A DNA stretch of 64,000 nucleotides, taken from the NCBI GenBank assembly GCA_028274465.1, contig CM051458.1:29772692-29836691 (forward strand), in the 5' to 3' direction. The notes under the pieces are model-generated. The model saw only the letters and a list, made by a program, of their open reading frames with translations, had not been told where the DNA came from and made no database searches. Shown one piece after another: positions 10,922 through 22,006 of this stretch. A program made the translations under genes and the position numbers. How positions within the stretch are numbered: position 1 is the stretch's first letter; every line of letters begins with the position of its first letter. The stretch comes from Plantago ovata. Taxonomy: Eukaryota; Streptophyta; Magnoliopsida; Lamiales; Plantaginaceae.

Positions 10922-12104
10922 TGATGAACGTGTATTTTACACTTTCATTTGAGTCTTTTTCACCTATTTTAGCTATCCTCTATGTTAATTTAGCTATATT
11001 TTAGTGCATTTTATTAGAATAGTGTCACGTTTCCCTTTAGTTTGTATTTTACAGGTTTTGGATGAAAAACGAGTTTTCCGGGCAATTATATTGAAGTAGA
11101 CAAGGAATTGGTGTTCCAAAGGCCTAATTGGAGTATCTGGAAGATTCCGGATAGGATTTGAAGTCTAGGGGTCGAGTCTGAAGGCTAAAAGGTCACTAGA
11201 AGGCAAAAACCGAGTCCGAAAAGGAAAAGAAATCAAAAAATGCGTCGAAAACGCGTTTCAGCCGACAGAACCTCCCGGGCGAGTCGTCCGGGACGTGGGA
11301 CGAATCGCCCGGTGTGTGGGGCGACTTGCCCCACACCTGCCGAATCACTATATATAGTTGCTCAGTTTTCTCCGTTTTTCATACTTTCCCAGACCTTTTC
11401 TCTCACCTTTCTCATTAGTTGTAGGTAGGAATTCTCCAGAGCCTGTTCTGGGGATTCTTAGCTTAGGAGATACTTTTTCTTAGCGTTTTGGAGCTTGTAA
11501 GATCGCGATTCTTCGGAGATTGACAACCTTCGGTAACATTGCATCTTACAGTTTTCTATTTATATTTATTTATCTTTCAACATGTTTTCATTCAATCTTG
11601 CTATGATTTCTGTTGATTGCATGACATCTATGAGTAGCTAAACTTCTCGTTGGCGATAGTATGTGATTTCTTAGAGAAGGGTTAATAATTATGCTAATGG
11701 CTATATCGCGCATTATACTTTGAGTTATTGCTTTATTTCTTTGATCTATCTAAAACCTCTATCTTCGTAGTGTTGAATAATAATGGAACACTATTGGACA
11801 ATTCATTGATCAAAGATCTCTATGCAAAACCGGGGACTTCATGCATGATTATAACCTGCTATGCTTTGAATGACCATACTATCACCAATCTCCATTATCT
11901 GATAAGAAAAACCTTTGCTAAGTAGTTTGTTGATTTTATATTCTTAAGTTAGATTAGATAAAGCTAGTTATAGTACTTAGAGATCGACACTCGAGGTTAT
12001 TTTACTGCTACACTACGGTTTTCGTTGTAGTTGTGAATTGTCTTTGGCTCAATACAAATTTATTTGATTAACTAGAATCTGACAAGTTCTAAACCAGTTC
12101 ATCA
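10922..12104 (+). repeat. Athila LTR A
   Basis: Runs from TGATGAACG to GTTCATCA, 1183 bp. The left end follows a PPT, so it began as a 3' LTR. The right end is joined to coding-like DNA instead of a primer site. TATA (CTATATATAG) at 11348-11357 is preceded by GC-rich palindromes at 11272-11337. It aligns along its length with LTRs at 17422, 53558 and 61023. Confidence 0.9.
11348..11357 (+). promoter_or_regulatory. TATA box of LTR A
   Basis: CTATATATAG, conserved at the same place in LTRs at 17791, 54005 and 61460, about 10 bases after a GC-rich palindrome cluster. It should direct genomic RNA synthesis. Confidence 0.75.
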
Positions 12105-12106
12105 AT

Positions 12107-15100
12107 TTGACGAAGACGCCCCCCTGGAGGTGGGGGCGAATCGCCCAGCGTAGGGAGCGAATCGCCCCCACAGACAGAGAGTTGGGGGCGTCCCAGCTCG
12201 CCCCAGGCGATTCGCCTGGGGCAGGGGGCGAACCGCCCCCCAGCTCCAGGGAGCTGGACGACCCCAGCTCCCCTGTTTCGACACCCGAAGCTGATTTCGT
12301 CGATCCCAAGCCACTTCCAACAGTTACTACTGAGGTTCCTGAGTACGAGGAAGTGAAACTACTCCTCCGAGGTGGAAAGGTAACTACAATTCCTAATTTT
12401 GTATGTCCTAAACATATTAAATCTACTGTGACTAACGATGCAGGAGCAAGCACTGAACAAGAAGTTGGTCAAAGTTCGGAATAACCTCAAGTGCAGGACG
12501 ATACACCTCAAACACCCGAAGGAGCCGTTGTCAATGATGAGGTTACGGGGGATACGCCTAACAATACAGAGGTACTTCATAAGTCCTCCAATCCATATGT
12601 GCCCCGAAAACCTCATGTACCATTCCCTAGTAGAATCAAACCGGTCAAGAAGGATATAATGGAGTCACCGCTGTACCAACGCCTCTCTAAAGTCGAAGTA
12701 AATGTACCTCTTTTGGAGTTAATTCAGAATATTCCCGCCTATACGAAGTTCTTTCGGGAGGTGAAGAGTAACAAAAGAATTGCTTCGGGAGGGAAGTGAA
12801 TGGGATCGAGAGGGTGAATTCCATTGCGGAACTTCCAACGAAGCAACGTGATCCAGGAAGCTTCATAATTGACATTACTATGGGCAATGGGCGCTCCACC
12901 AAGGCTATGCTCGACTTAGGAGCTAGCATCAATCTCATGCCATACTCAGTCTATAAAGCTCTAGATCTTGGAGAAGTGAAACCAACCGAGATGGTAGTAC
13001 AAATGGCAGACCATAGCGTGAAGCGTCCTGTGGGAATAGTTGAAGATATCCTTGTAAAAGTTGATAAACTAATAATTCCTGCAGATTTTGTGATCATGAA
13101 GTCGGTTGATGAAGGGAAGAGCCATGTTCGTGCGCACGTGGTGTTGCTTGGAAGACCATTCATGGCCACTACCAATACATGCCTTGAACTCAAAGGCAAG
13201 AAAATTTCCATGGAGGTAATGGGTGAGAAAATTGAATTGGTAGGATGTAGCATAGGAGATAAGGAAGTCGTAGAAGAATTAAATTTTGTCGATTGCTATG
13301 ATTCTATGATTTCTGAACTTCATCATTGCTATGATAATCGTGAACCTCTTGAAGAGGCACTAACCATGCATGTTGAGACTTGCTACTTATCCGAAGAAGC
13401 AAGGGAGATAGTTGAGATGATGGATAGTACGCCTGAAATTCCCGTAGGAGAAGAGGTGCTTGAACCTTTAGATGAAGAAGAGGTAGAGAGCAAATTTCCA
13501 GAGGAGCCTAGCTTAGAATTAAAGCCCCTTCCTGCACACCTCAAGTATGTCTACTTAGGGGAAAATAAGAAAAAACCTGTGATAGTCTCTTCACACCTCT
13601 CTAGCGATGAAGAAGGTAAGCTAATTGAGGTCTTAAGAAAAAATTCTGCAGCCATAGGATGGGGGATTAGTGATATAAAGGGGATTAGCCCAACACGGTG
13701 TGTGCACAATATCACTCTAGAGCAAGATGCAAAACCCGTTAGGCAACCTCAGCGTAGGATAAATCCTGCCATGCAAGAAGTAGTGAAGAAAGAGGTGATT
13801 AAGTTGCTAGACGCCGATATGATCTATCCCATTCCTGATAGTCGATGGGTGAGCCCCGTTCATATAGTCTCTAAGAAATATGGGATTACGGTAGAAGAGA
13901 ATGAGAAGGGAGAGTTAGTACCTGTTAGGAAAATCACGGGATGGTGAATGTGCATTGATTATAGGAGGTTGAATGCCGCCACCAAGAAATACCACTTCCC
14001 TTTGCCATTTATTCATGACATGCTAAACCGCCTTGCGAGGCGACAATTTTATTTTTTTCTTGATGGCTTGTCAGGTTTCTACCAGATTCCGATTGCACCG
14101 GAGGATCAGGAGAAGACGACATTCACTTGCCCATTCGGGACGTTTTCTTATAGGAGGATGCCATTCGGGCTATGTAACGCCCCCGCCACTTTTCAAAGGT
14201 GCATGCTTTCTGTTTTCTCTGATATGGTGACCAAATTTGTTGAAGTTTTTATGGATGATTTTTCTCTCTTTGGTGATTCTTTTGATGAGTGTTTGCATAG
14301 ATTAGATCTTGTTTGAAAAGATGCATCGAATGCATTCTAACTTTGAGTTGGGAGAAAAGTCATTATATGGTTAGAGAAGGCATTGTTCTAGGACATGTGG
14401 TTTCTGAAAGGGGGATTGAGGTTGATAAAGCTAAGATCGAAATAATTGAAAAACTTCCCTCACCTACTTGTGTGAAAGAATTGCAGTCTTTTCTTGGTCA
14501 TGTAGGTTTTCATAGGAGGTTTATTAAAGATTTTTCGAAAATTGCTAAACCTTTAAGTAACTTACTAGCAAAAGATGTGGTTTACCATTTTTCTGATGAG
14601 TGCTTGGTTGCTTTTAACACCCTTAAAGAAAAGCTTGTTACTGCTCCTATTATTATGCCACCTGATTGGAAACTCCCTTTTGAGATAATGTGTGATGATT
14701 CGAATTTTGCTATGGGTGTTGTTCTACGCCAAAAAGTTGATAAGCAGTATCGTGTGATTTATTATGTTAGTAAGACTTTAGACTCAGCTCAAGTTAATTA
14801 TACAACTATTGAAAAGGAATTTTTAGCTGTTGTTTTTGCTTTACAAAAGTTTAGGTCTTACTTGATTGGTCATCCTGTGAATGTCCATACTGATCATGCT
14901 GCTTTACGACATTTAATTGCCAAACAAGATTCTAAGCCAAGGTTAATCCGTTTGGTCTTATTGTTACAAGATTTTGATTTGACCATAGTTGATAGAGCTG
15001 GTAGGGAGAATTTGGTTGCTGATCACTTGTCTAGAATACCTAATATTCCCGTAGATTCGATTCCTATTAATGATGATCTTCCTGATGAGCACTTAATGAA

Positions 15101-16412
15101 CGTCAATGAAGAGCCATGGTATGCTGATATTGTGAACTATTTGGCTATGGGTATTTGCTCAACTAATTTTTCAGCCTCCGATAGGAGAGCTCTTGCCAAG
15201 CGTTGCAGGTATTACATATGGGATGATCCGAATCATTTTAAAGAAGGAGCTGATGGAATTCTGAGAAGGTGCATTCCGCAAGAAGAACAACAAAGTGTGC
15301 TGAGTCATTGCCATGAGCTTCATTGCGGCGGACACTATAGTGGCATTAAAACGGCTCGCAAGGTGCTACAAGCGGGATTTTTCTAGCCATGTTTGCACCA
15401 AGATGCTCGGAGTTTTGTGAAAAATTGTGATCCATGTCAACGAGGGGGTAATATTGGCAAGAAGGAGGAAATGCCCCTTCAAGGGAATCTAGTGGTCGAG
15501 CCTTTTGACGTGTGGGGCATTGATTTCATGGGACCGTTTCCATCAAGTGGAGGTTACGAATACATTCTCGTCGCGGTGGATTATGTGACGAAGTGGGTAG
15601 AGGCGATTCCCACAAGAAAGAATGATGCCGCGGTTGTTACGAAGTTCTTAAAGGATGTGATCTTTTCTAGATTTGGATGTCCTAGGACAATCATCAGTGA
15701 TGGAGGTTCGCACTTCGTCAACAGAACCTTTGCTTCTCTTCTTAAGAAGTACGATGTCACCCATAGTGTTGCTACCCCATATCATCCAGAGACTTCGGAA
15801 CAAGTTGAAGTTAGCAACCATCAGATTAAGAAGATTCTTGAGCGAGTGGTGAAGCCTAGTAGGAAAGATTGGTCTGGAAAATTGAATGATGCGCTTTGGG
15901 CGTATACATCTAGCTACAAGACGGTGATTGAAACCACTTCGCATAGACTTGTGTATGGGAAAGTATGCCATCTTCATGTGGAATTGGAACACAAGGCATA
16001 TCGGGCTATTAAAGAACTAAATCTTGATTTGGGAAAAGCTGGCGAAGAACGGTTGTTACAACTTGATGAGCTTGATGAATTACGCCTCGGTGCCTATGAG
16101 AACGCCAAGATCTACAAGGAGCGTACCAAGAAGTATCATGATCGTGGTTTAGTACGTAAGGAACTGATTCCTGGTCAAAAAGCTTTGGTGTTTAATTCTC
16201 GCCTTCGTCTATTTCCTGGAAAGCTGCGTACTCGTTCGGATGGACCATACGAGATTGTCCAAGTTGCTCCCCATGGAGCTGTAGAACTCTTGGATCCAAA
16301 GACGGGCAAGACTTTCAAAATGAATGGGCAACGAGTGAAACCATACTTCGAGCTTCCTAGTGATCAAGTAGAGGTTGATCATCTCGAACTAACCTTTCCC
16401 ACCTCTACTTAA
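12107..16412 (+). pseudogene. pol: Athila-type gypsy gag-end/protease/RT/RNase H/integrase, decayed
   Basis: Order protease-RT-RNase H-integrase is gypsy. The first 690 bases are the gag-protease linker, with a stop at 12482 and a frameshift near 12790. The protease (from 12796) has LDLGASINLMP and a VVLLGRPFM flap. RT continues past a TGA at 13945 into CIDYRRLN, then MPFGLCNAPATFQ and a catalytic FMDDFS near 14250. A one-base loss near 14305 shifts the frame. RNase H has the TDHAALRHL and HLSRI blocks (about 14690-15040). A TAG at 15384-15386 interrupts the integrase zinc finger. The integrase core keeps Asp (GIDFMGPF), Asp (ISDGGSHF) and Glu (EQVEVSN). With at least three stops and two frameshifts it is not expressible. 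The gag 5' part and PBS are missing; the DNA is joined directly to LTR A. Confidence 0.9.
12116..12262 (+). repeat. GC-rich palindrome cluster in the gag-protease linker
   Basis: Contains repeated GGGGGCGAATCGCCC-type words. One palindrome at 12200-12222 has 11-base arms (core GGCGATTCGCC). It stays in the presumed reading frame as a Pro/Gly/Arg-rich segment. Base composition differs sharply from the AT-rich surroundings. Confidence 0.8.
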
Positions 16413-17421
16413 GGATAGGTATGATGTATTTTATTGTTTTGAGCATGTCATTGTGTTTTATTTTATGTTTTCGTATGTTTTTGGTGATACAATAGGTTTT
16501 AAGATGATAATTTTGCATTTTGGGAGGAAAAAAAGCGTCTCCAGGAGACTGGCGATGCCAGGCGAACCGCCCCCCACGTGGGGCGATTCGCCTGGCAAGT
16601 CCAGGCTACCTGGGACGTTCTGGACGCCCCAGGTGAATCGCCCCCCACCTGGGGTGGTTCGCCCCGGGTGTCCAGAAACCCGGAGCGTTCTGGACGCCCC
16701 AGGCGAATCACCCCCCACCTGGGGCGGTTCGCCCCGGGTGTCCAGAAACCTGGAGGTCCGTATTTTCATTCTGAACCCCAATTTTCTCCTATTATGCTAA
16801 ATTATTGATCTTTTTACCTCTTTTATCGCCCGTTTTGGTTTCTCACGAGTTTCCTTGAGTCATATAGGTTACAGGTACAAGTTAGCTCTCACCTAAAATC
16901 CACTTTCGACGTTCGGGACGAGCGACGACGTTTAGGTTTGGGTGGGGGGGGGTTATCGCTGGCTATCTCTATACTTGTTTTGCTTATGATAAACTCGTGA
17001 AACCTTTTGTTTGCATTTGAATTTCCACGTTTACCGCTTTCTTAGTAATTAGTTGCATACACTACATTCATCCTAGTATAGTTTTGCATGTTTTTGTGTG
17101 GAGTTTATTGCCAAATGTTTTGAACTTTTTTATTTGGTAGATTAACTAGTTATGACCTTTGACCATGTGTTTCATCTCTATGAATTTGTTTGAGGTTTTT
17201 CTCGCTTGGCTTGTCACATTTATATATGCACTTAGTTAAGCTTGGTAGTCTCAACATCACTTAGTGGTGTTTTCTCTACTGTCGTTCACGAAGGCCTTTA
17301 AAATAATATGATGCATGTTAGAGTCTTGTGGTTGTTCTCCCGTGTAATTATGTACCTAAGAGGCAACAAATCTTCACCTTGCTTTGAGATTGCTAAATGC
17401 CTAGGAAGGAGGTAGTGTGAG
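16413..17421 (+). other. Non-coding 3' region of the Athila pol element
   Basis: No ORF of note. It holds a GC palindrome block (16545-16757), a G-run near 16946, and from about 17000 sequence matching the N1/N2 3' non-coding unit. The match stops at GTAGTGTGAG (17421), where LTR B begins. In N1 and N2 the same sequence continues ATTGTGTGATCC, so N1 appears to have inserted here. Confidence 0.75.
16545..16757 (+). repeat. GC-rich palindromes with a 70-bp tandem duplication
   Basis: Two copies of a 70-base unit, each beginning CGTTCTGGACGCCCC, at 16616 and 16686, preceded by an inverted repeat around 16559-16596 with arms of about 16 bases. Same GGCGAATCGCC vocabulary as the LTR palindromes. 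Confidence 0.85.
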
Positions 17422-18545
17422 TGATGAATCTGTATTTTACACTGTCATTTGAGTCTTTTTTCACCAATTTAGCTATCCTCTATCTTCATTTAGCTATATT
17501 TTAGTGCATTTTATTAGAATAGTGTCACGTTTCCCTTTAGTTTGTATTTTACAGGTTTTGGGTGAAAAACGAGGTTTTCCGGGCAATTATATTTAAGTAG
17601 ACAAGGAATTGGTGTTCCGAAGGCCTAATTGGAGTATCCAGAAGATTCCGGATAGGATTTGAAGTCTAGGGGTCGAATCTGAAGGCTAAAAGGTCACTAG
17701 AAGGCAAAAACCGAGTCCGAAAAGGAAAAGATATCCAAAAACGCGTTTCGCTTGGTGTGTGGGGCCCTTCGCCCCACACCTCCCGAATACCTATATATAG
17801 TTGCTCAGTTTTCTCCGTTTTTCATACTTTTCCAGACCTTTTCTCTCACCTTTCTCATTAGTTTTAGGTAGGAATTCTCCAGAGCCTGTTCTGGGGATTC
17901 TTAGATTAGGAGATACTTTTTCTTAGCGTTTTGGAGCTTGTAAGATCGCGATTCTTCGGAGATTGACAACCTTCGGTAACATTGTATCTTACAGTTTTTC
18001 TATTTATATTTATTTATCTTTCAACATGTTTTCATTCATTCGTGCTATGATTTCTATTGATTGCATGACATCTATGAGTAGCTAAACTTCTCGTTGGTGA
18101 TAGTGTGTGATTTCTTAGCGAAGGGTTAATAATTATGCTAATGGCTATATCGCGCATTATAATTTGAGTTATTGCTTTATTTCTTTGATCTATCTAAAAC
18201 CTCTATCTTCGTAGTGTTGAATAATTACGGAACACAATTGGACAATTCATTGATCAAAGATCTCTATGCAAAACCGGGGACTTCATGCATGATTATTAAC
18301 CTGCTATGCTTTGAATGATCATACTATCACCAATCTCCATTATCTGTTAAGAAAAACCTTTGCTAAGTAGTCTGTTGATTTTATATTCTTAAGTTAGATT
18401 AGATAAAGCTAGTTATAGTCCTTAGAGATCGACACTCGAGGTTATTCTACTACTACACTACGGTTTTCATTGTAGTTGTGAATTGCCTTTGGGTTAATAC
18501 AAATTTATTTGATTAATTAGAATCTGACAAATTCTCCGTTCATCA
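17422..18545 (+). repeat. Athila LTR B (5' LTR of N1)
   Basis: TGATGAATC to GTTCATCA, 1124 bp, directly followed by the PBS. TATA CTATATATAG at 17791-17800. Compared with LTR C it has lost most upstream palindromes; only one (17754-17780) remains. Confidence 0.92.
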
Positions 18546-18548
18546 AAT

Positions 18549-18566
18549 TGGCGCCGTTGCCGGGGA
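18549..18566 (+). other. Primer binding site (tRNA-Asp type) of N1
   Basis: TGGCGCCGTTGCCGGGGA is complementary to the 3' end of plant tRNA-Asp with its CCA, three bases after the LTR end. This primer is typical of Athila elements. Confidence 0.92.
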
Positions 18567-18692
18567 CTATACTACTTTTTTCTGTTTAGCTTTTTTATAT
18601 TTTTCAGCATTCAATTCCTAGTTCTAGTAGTTTTTAGTTTTCCTATTTAATCTCTCTCTGATACTCCTTTCCTAGTTTGTTACAGATAGTGT

Positions 18693-20851
18693 ATGCCACA
18701 TACACGATCTAGAGGAACACCGCTTGCTGATTCAATTGCTAAGATCGACAGAGTCTACCACCAAAGAAGGCGACTACTTCAAAGACGTGAACTTGAGGAA
18801 ATAGAGGATACCGATTTCTGTGAATCTCTACACAGTCTTTTCAAGGAAATCGACGGAATGGCAGAAGCTAGACCACTGAAAGCATGGGTTCAACCCTCCA
18901 AGGATCGTATGAGGGGACCGCGATTGTTCTTTCGTCTGCAACTCGTGATCTGGAAATCAAGAACCACGCGTTCCAACAACTTCCGAGGTTCTATGGCTTA
19001 GCAAGGGAAGATGTGATGGGGTACTTGCACGATATCGATGATTTCGTCAACCAACTCCCACGACCCGGAGCTGAAATAACAACGGATGAGTTGAGAATGA
19101 AGGTTTTTGCTATGGGACTTGGCGACAGAGCCAAGTAATGGTTGAGTTCTCTACCGGCGGGCTCGCTGGACATTTGGGAGAAGGTTTTTTCAGCTTTCAT
19201 GGAAAAATACTTCCCTCACACCTTGACTACCGCGCTAAAGGCGCAAATCACTGGATTCAAACAAGACTATGATGAGACCATCTACACCGCGTTTGAGAGA
19301 TTCCAAGACTTCATGAACAAGTGCCCTCACCATGGTTTCGAGCTTTCGGATCTAGTCCAACACTTCTACAATGGACTAACGTTCGAGAACCAACAAGTGG
19401 TGGACTTCCAATGCCGTGACAATATTTGGGAGGAAACCGTGGAAGCCGTCTGGGCGGTTTTCGAAAGGCTTGCTAAGCGGTCGCAATTCAAGGACCCAAG
19501 AGCGATGGTTAGGAGACGTGGACCTGAAGCTCCACCTACTCAAGAAGCCCCTATGTATGGGGTTATTGGGGATCGATTCGAGTGCTTTACCAACGAATTG
19601 AAGCAAGTCCTCAAGAGCACCACTGGAGCATCCGTGTCAAACGAAGTTTGCCGAATATGCAAGAACTATGGGCATGGGGCTCATATGTGTAGATCGGAGC
19701 TTGCATATGATGATGGCAACTGGGTTCAAGGAGGCGAAGAGGAAGCCTTTGCTACGGAATTTGGTACTCAAGAAGCTAGCTATGGACAAGATGGTAGGAA
19801 TCCTCGAGGTGGATTTTGGAGAAGAGGGTTCCGAAACAATCAAGGATATGCACCGGCTAGCCAAACTTATGGCCCTAACCAAGACCGTAGTAGGCTTAAC
19901 TATGGTAATGATCACTGCGAAAATCCCGTTCCGAAAGAGCAACCGAAGTCGAAGTCAGCTCAACTGATGGAGAACTTGCAAAAGATGGTTGATCACACCC
20001 AAAGTTTTCTTAAACGTTATGAAGAAGATTCTGAGAAGACTAGGGCGAGGCTTGATCGATTGGAAGAGAGCATTTGGCTTGCCCATCAAAAGATGCAAGA
20101 GTTGATTGACCGAGGAGCAAGTAGGGAGCAAGGCAAGCTGCCTAGCAACACTGAGAAGTCGATGTCCATTACCTTGGTGGGTGATCTACCTGTCGAAATC
20201 ACCATCAAGAAGGTTGCTAAGTGCGAGTGTTGCAAGAATGAAGAACCTCCACTAGCCAAGGAAGAAGAGAAGGACCTTGGTACTGATGAGAGTGAAGAGA
20301 AGCAAGAGGATCACGAGCCACTCCCTCAAAGTTTCGATGTTAAGGTCGGGATTGGTGAACTTGAAGATGTCCGTGCCACACTAGACACGGGATCCTACTC
20401 TAATGTGCTCCCAATGAATGTGTTCGAGAAGAGTAGCCTTGGAAAACTATCTGAGCATAAGGCTATTGTGCAATTGGCGGATGGATCCTTTGTGAGACCC
20501 GAAGGCGTTGTGAAGAATGTATTGGTCAAGATTGGTGAAGCTTTTGTATACACCAATTTTGTAGTTATGCCGGCGTCTACACCTGGGATGGGGGATGTCG
20601 TTCTCTTGGGGCGAATGTTCTTGACCAAGCTATGCTCCGTGATAGACATCTACCGAAGGACTTGCACCATTGAGGTGGATGGCAAGCGACACGTGTTGCG
20701 AGCCATATCTGACCCACCTGATCACTTCAATGCTTCTCACACTGTTAACTACTGTGGTCTTGCTGTCTATGTTCCTTCTTATTCACAGGTTCGTGGCATG
20801 AGGAGAAGATCCATGAAGGGGAAGTCTAGTACCCTCAAGAAGAAGAGCTAG
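18693..20851 (+). pseudogene. gag: N1 gag-protease polyprotein, one frameshift and one stop
   Basis: Starts at ATG 18693 (MPHTRSRG). The retrotransposon Gag domain covers about residues 85-255, with a CPHHGFELSDLVQHFYNGL block. A CCHC zinc knuckle CRICKNYGHGAHMC lies at about residue 320. A retropepsin-like domain follows with ATLDTGSYSNVLP at about 560 and a VVLLGRMFL flap. The frame ends with TAG after a Lys/Arg-rich tail; no RT follows. Breaks: a missing base near 18918 and a TAA at 19136-19138. N2 is intact at both places and has different lesions, so the family frame is about 719 residues. Confidence 0.88.
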
Positions 20852-20895
20852 GCGCAAGAAGGAGTCGAGTCAAAGACTATAAACAATGGCGCTAT

Positions 20896-20911
20896 CCGGG
20901 AGGCAACCCGG
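20896..20911 (+). ncRNA. Conserved stem-loop after the gag-protease stop (N1)
   Basis: CCGGGAGGCAACCCGG can form a 5-base-pair stem with loop AGGCAA. It is identical in N2 at 57103-57118. From memory, similar GGGAGGCAACCC hairpins follow the end of pol in full Athila elements. Function unknown. Confidence 0.55.
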
Positions 20912-22006
20912 AGTTTTTATCGCTTTTTTACCGCTTTATTGCATGCATTCATACCTTGAACAATTTGCTTTTCATATGTGAATTTGTTCGTCTCTGTGTC
21001 GTATGTGCTTATGTTTGTGTTTGAGTGAACTTTTTCGAGTGGTTTTATGAGTAAAATTGTTTTCAGGGATTTAAAAACCGCAGTTTTTTCAAAATTTTCG
21101 TCCCCCCACCTCAGGAGGTGGGGGGTGAATCGCCCCACAAGTCCAGAGAGCTCCGCGCTCTCTGGACGTGCAGGGCGACTCGCCCCGCACGGGGAGACTC
21201 GCCCCTCACCCGGGGCGACTCGCCCCGCGTGATCTGATGGAAGAAAAACGGGGGATGACCCCCATTCTCCTCATTTCTTCACCTCTTCACCCTTCTTACT
21301 CCAAAAATTCCCAAATTTTCAAAATATCTTCAATCCTTCACAAAATCTTCATTACTCCATCAAATTTTGTGTTCTTTAGCTTCAATCGAAGCCCGTTACG
21401 TGCTCTTTCTTTTCATCCGAACAAATTTCTTCCTAGTTCATTCAATCTTCGGATTTGAGGTAACCTCACATGAACCCTAATTTTTAGAATTTGTTTTTTT
21501 TTTTATTTATGCTTCAATTAAGCTTGTATGATGTATGAGTTGATGTTTTGTGTGATTAGAAACATTATTCACTATCAATTGCATGTTCAATTAGGCTTGG
21601 TTTGTTGGATTGAGAATTTTGCTATTAGATGACTATATCTTGTTATGCAATGAATCTTTACCTTTCATTCCATGTTTAAACTTGTGTTTGTTGATGTGAT
21701 AATGATGGGCATGTTGGTAGAATGCATGATTGATGAAGTTGAGGATTTATGATGCTAGATTTTTTGTTACTATGGTATGAGTTGAGCCTTATTATTAAGG
21801 CTATTGGTTGTGTAGCAAGAGCATAATGTGATATGTGCATGTAGTAGTTACATTGATATGTTGCATGTTGAAGTAGCTAGACTAGACATGGAGGTTTTTG
21901 AGGAGTTCGATTGTTGTAGATATCACTCGTATGATCGCTCTTGCATTTGCATATGCATAAGTTTGTTTTGTGTCATACAAGACACTAATTGCTGTTTGTA
22001 GGAATC
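20912..22006 (+). other. N1 region between gag-protease and env-like ORF, with palindromes and probable leader intron
   Basis: Contains the GC palindrome block at 21101-21232, then a CT-rich leader-like stretch (21240-21459). A GT donor at 21460 (GATTTGAG|GTAACC) and an AG acceptor at 22000-22001 (TGCTGTTTGTAG) define a 542-base T-rich intron-like segment ending five bases before the env-like ATG. No coding ORF is convincing here. Confidence 0.6.
21101..21232 (+). repeat. GC-rich palindrome cluster in N1 internal region
   Basis: Three kinds of hairpin in 130 bases: a perfect 11-base stem at 21102-21125 (CCCCCCACCTC and complement), a perfect 11-base stem at 21141-21167 (GTCCAGAGAGC and complement), and several GGGCGACTCGCCCC words after 21170. 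N2 has the same order at 57306-57420. Confidence 0.88.

Noticed and set aside
12049-12453. Minus-strand Gly/Ser-rich ORF over the palindrome block
   Set aside because: Shadow of the GC-rich repeats opposite the gag-protease linker; no domain.
18549-18566. tRNA-Asp gene fragment
   Set aside because: Only the 18 bases complementary to the tRNA 3' end are present, directly after an LTR; it is a primer binding site.
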